A stretch of DNA of 22,772 nt, from NCBI GenBank assembly GCA_002449535.1, contig DJWZ01000134.1, forward strand, positions 1-22,772, written 5' to 3'. Position numbers and translations under genes: made by a program. This stretch comes from Prevotellaceae bacterium UBA7017. GTDB taxonomy: Bacteria > Bacteroidota > Bacteroidia > Bacteroidales > Bacteroidaceae. Shown here piece by piece: positions 21,211 to 22,772 of this stretch. The notes under the pieces were generated by a model. The model was not told the DNA's origin. It searched no databases and saw only the letters and a program-made list of their open reading frames with translations. The stretch's first letter is position 1. Every line of letters starts with the position of its first letter.

Positions 21211-22772
21211 ATGACAAAACGACTTCGCCCCCTGCTGTTCATATTCCTAATAGCTTGCTTCTGCAACTGCGGAACAGCTCAGGACTCGCCCTTTGAATAC
21301 AAAGAGATATACCTCCCGGAAAGAGGCTCTGATGAAGCCAAAGACATGGGATTAAACAACCTTGATGCCGACTGGGGGATATGGGGGCATAACCTGCATA
21401 CTGTACTACCCCAGAATCCAGCTCCAAGTATATATGCTTTGGTCAACGGCAACAGAACGGACGAGCAATATTGCTTTTCGTCAGATAAGTTGTATGATTA
21501 TATTGTAACATATATAGAGGACAACTACGGAGAAAACAAGCAAGAACGTTTTGCCATATTGCCTAATGACAACGCGATGGTATGTACATGTGAACTGTGT
21601 CGCAGTCACGGCAATACCGCCAACAACGCTACTCCAGCTGTAAGTTATATGCTGGAAAGATTAGCCAAGCGATTTGACGGGCATCTCTTTTTCACCTCTT
21701 ACTATATGTCAACACGCGAGGTGCCAGACCATGATATGCCAAAGAATACAGGAGTATTGGTAAGCACTATGTCCTATCCGTTACAAGCTACCGGCACGAA
21801 GGCAGAGATTGATTTCCAGAACTTGCTGAAAAAATGGAGTGAGAAGATGGAGCACGTCTATGTGTGGGACTATATCAACGACTTTGATGACTACATGACC
21901 CCTTTCCCTATTATGGGTATCATGCAGCGACGTCTGCAGATGTATAAAGATGCCGGTGTCAAAGGTGTATTTCTAAATGGTAGCGGCACCGACTATAGCA
22001 CATTCAGCCAGCTACACCACTATATCATTGGCAAGCTTCTCTTAAATCCTAATAATGACTGGAAGGCATTGACCAGAGAATATTGCAACAAGACCTATCC
22101 TAAAGCAGGAGAACTGATAGCCGGATTTGTACTGGAACAAGAGCAATGGGCAGCAGAAAAAAACAAAGTTCTGCCACTTTATTGCGGAGTTAGAGAGGCT
22201 CTCGCAACATATCTTCCAGAACAATCGTTTACGAAATTCCACGATTCCTTAGGCTCAGTAATCTCCCAGGCTGATGGCAAAGAAAAGGACGCTCTTGAAA
22301 CCATGTGGCAAGCAATGGCGCTGACACGATTGGAGTTAAATCGTTTAAATCATTCTACAGACAATAGTTCTCGTTTCTTAGTAGGATTGAAGCAACTACC
22401 AGCAAAAGAGATACGCGCATATAGCGAGTCATTTTGGTATATCGACAATTATGTCAAGGAATACCAACAGATGCTATCCCACAAGGAAGAGTCCAAACGG
22501 AACCTCTTGTTAGGGAAGCAACTTCAACCCATGACTGCCCTTGATGAAGAATATAATGACATCAGCATACTGACAGACGGTTTGTTGGGACTGCCCTCCA
22601 ACTACCATTGCGGACTGATGCTTTCATCAGCAGACCCACATCTAAAGATTGCCGTTCCAAGAGTCGCAGGCATGAAACAACTGAAGGTGTATTTAGTTAA
22701 TAATCCCAAGTATCACATTATCTTGCCTGAAAAAGTTATACTTTCTACAGGTAACAGAGAAATAGGCACAGC
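21211..22772 (+). CDS. DUF4838-type lipoprotein, putative glycoside hydrolase-like (3' end cut by window)
   Basis: The frame is open from the ATG to the window end (520 residues visible). A lipoprotein signal (FIFLIAC, C16) precedes the mature part. The CxCxxC motif (C125, C127, C130), a W219-D220-Y221 motif in VYVWDYINDFDDYMTPFP, and GVKGVFLNGSG are typical of DUF4838, a TIM-barrel-like family related to glycoside hydrolases. The 39-nt gap after the TPR-barrel gene has no terminator, so it is probably the fourth gene of the operon. I infer that it trims or modifies the exported polysaccharide, as PgaB or other periplasmic hydrolases do in other systems. The catalytic residues are not identifiable by eye, and the family call is from motif memory. 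Confidence 0.75.
   Translation, partial: MTKRLRPLLFIFLIACFCNCGTAQDSPFEYKEIYLPERGSDEAKDMGLNNLDADWGIWGHNLHTVLPQNPAPSIYALVNGNRTDEQYCFSSDKLYDYIVTYIEDNYGENKQERFAILPNDNAMVCTCELCRSHGNTANNATPAVSYMLERLAKRFDGHLFFTSYYMSTREVPDHDMPKNTGVLVSTMSYPLQATGTKAEIDFQNLLKKWSEKMEHVYVWDYINDFDDYMTPFPIMGIMQRRLQMYKDAGVKGVFLNGSGTDYSTFSQLHHYIIGKLLLNPNNDWKALTREYCNKTYPKAGELIAGFVLEQEQWAAEKNKVLPLYCGVREALATYLPEQSFTKFHDSLGSVISQADGKEKDALETMWQAMALTRLELNRLNHSTDNSSRFLVGLKQLPAKEIRAYSESFWYIDNYVKEYQQMLSHKEESKRNLLLGKQLQPMTALDEEYNDISILTDGLLGLPSNYHCGLMLSSADPHLKIAVPRVAGMKQLKVYLVNNPKYHIILPEKVILSTGNREIGT

Overview
The window reads as a Bacteroidota chromosome segment, most likely Prevotella or a close relative. The evidence is a Por/T9SS-type C-terminal sorting domain, promoters of the TTTG-N19/20-TAnnTTTG type, a general lack of clear Shine-Dalgarno sites, and protein families typical of that phylum (DUF3791/DUF3990, DUF4838, YaiO-type barrels). 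I judged the genus from general resemblance only; no search was run.

Layout. 1-2342 (+): the 3' end of a secreted beta-strand-repeat adhesin overlaps a cytosolic FAD oxidoreductase (COG2509 type) by 4 nt. 2522-3991 (+): HtrA/DegP periplasmic protease, ending at a strong bidirectional terminator shared with the convergent alanine dehydrogenase gene (4189-5277, -). 5278-11088: an AT-rich accessory region. It holds a compact DUF3791-DUF3990-DUF3791 module (toxin-antitoxin-like) flanked by a perfect 15-bp direct repeat. Next comes a three-gene minus-strand restriction-modification-like operon (EcoRI-type adenine methyltransferase, DUF262-HNH nuclease, Mrr-like nuclease), preceded by a remarkably structured ~280-nt leader or ncRNA with its own promoter, and then about 0.8 kb of repeat-rich non-coding DNA. 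11089-14838 (-): rnhB, a K+-dependent membrane pyrophosphatase (hppA) and a PD-(D/E)XK nuclease, probably one transcription unit. 15209-15523 (+): a small lipoprotein. 15641-22772 (+, runs off the end): a four-gene locus of HEAT-like membrane protein, processive GT2 synthase, TPR plus outer-membrane barrel protein, and DUF4838 lipoprotein. This resembles a Pga/Bcs-type synthase-dependent exopolysaccharide machine built from Bacteroidota parts.

Recurring theme. Degenerate tandem arrays with an exact 7-nt period occur at six places. Two lie inside coding sequence: the FAD oxidoreductase, where a one-unit change would shift the frame, and the C-terminal tail of the GT2 synthase.

The best candidates for something undescribed are the structured leader RNA of the restriction operon, the restriction operon itself, the direct-repeat-flanked DUF3791/DUF3990 module, and the exopolysaccharide locus. 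No rRNA, tRNA, CRISPR array or transposase was found.
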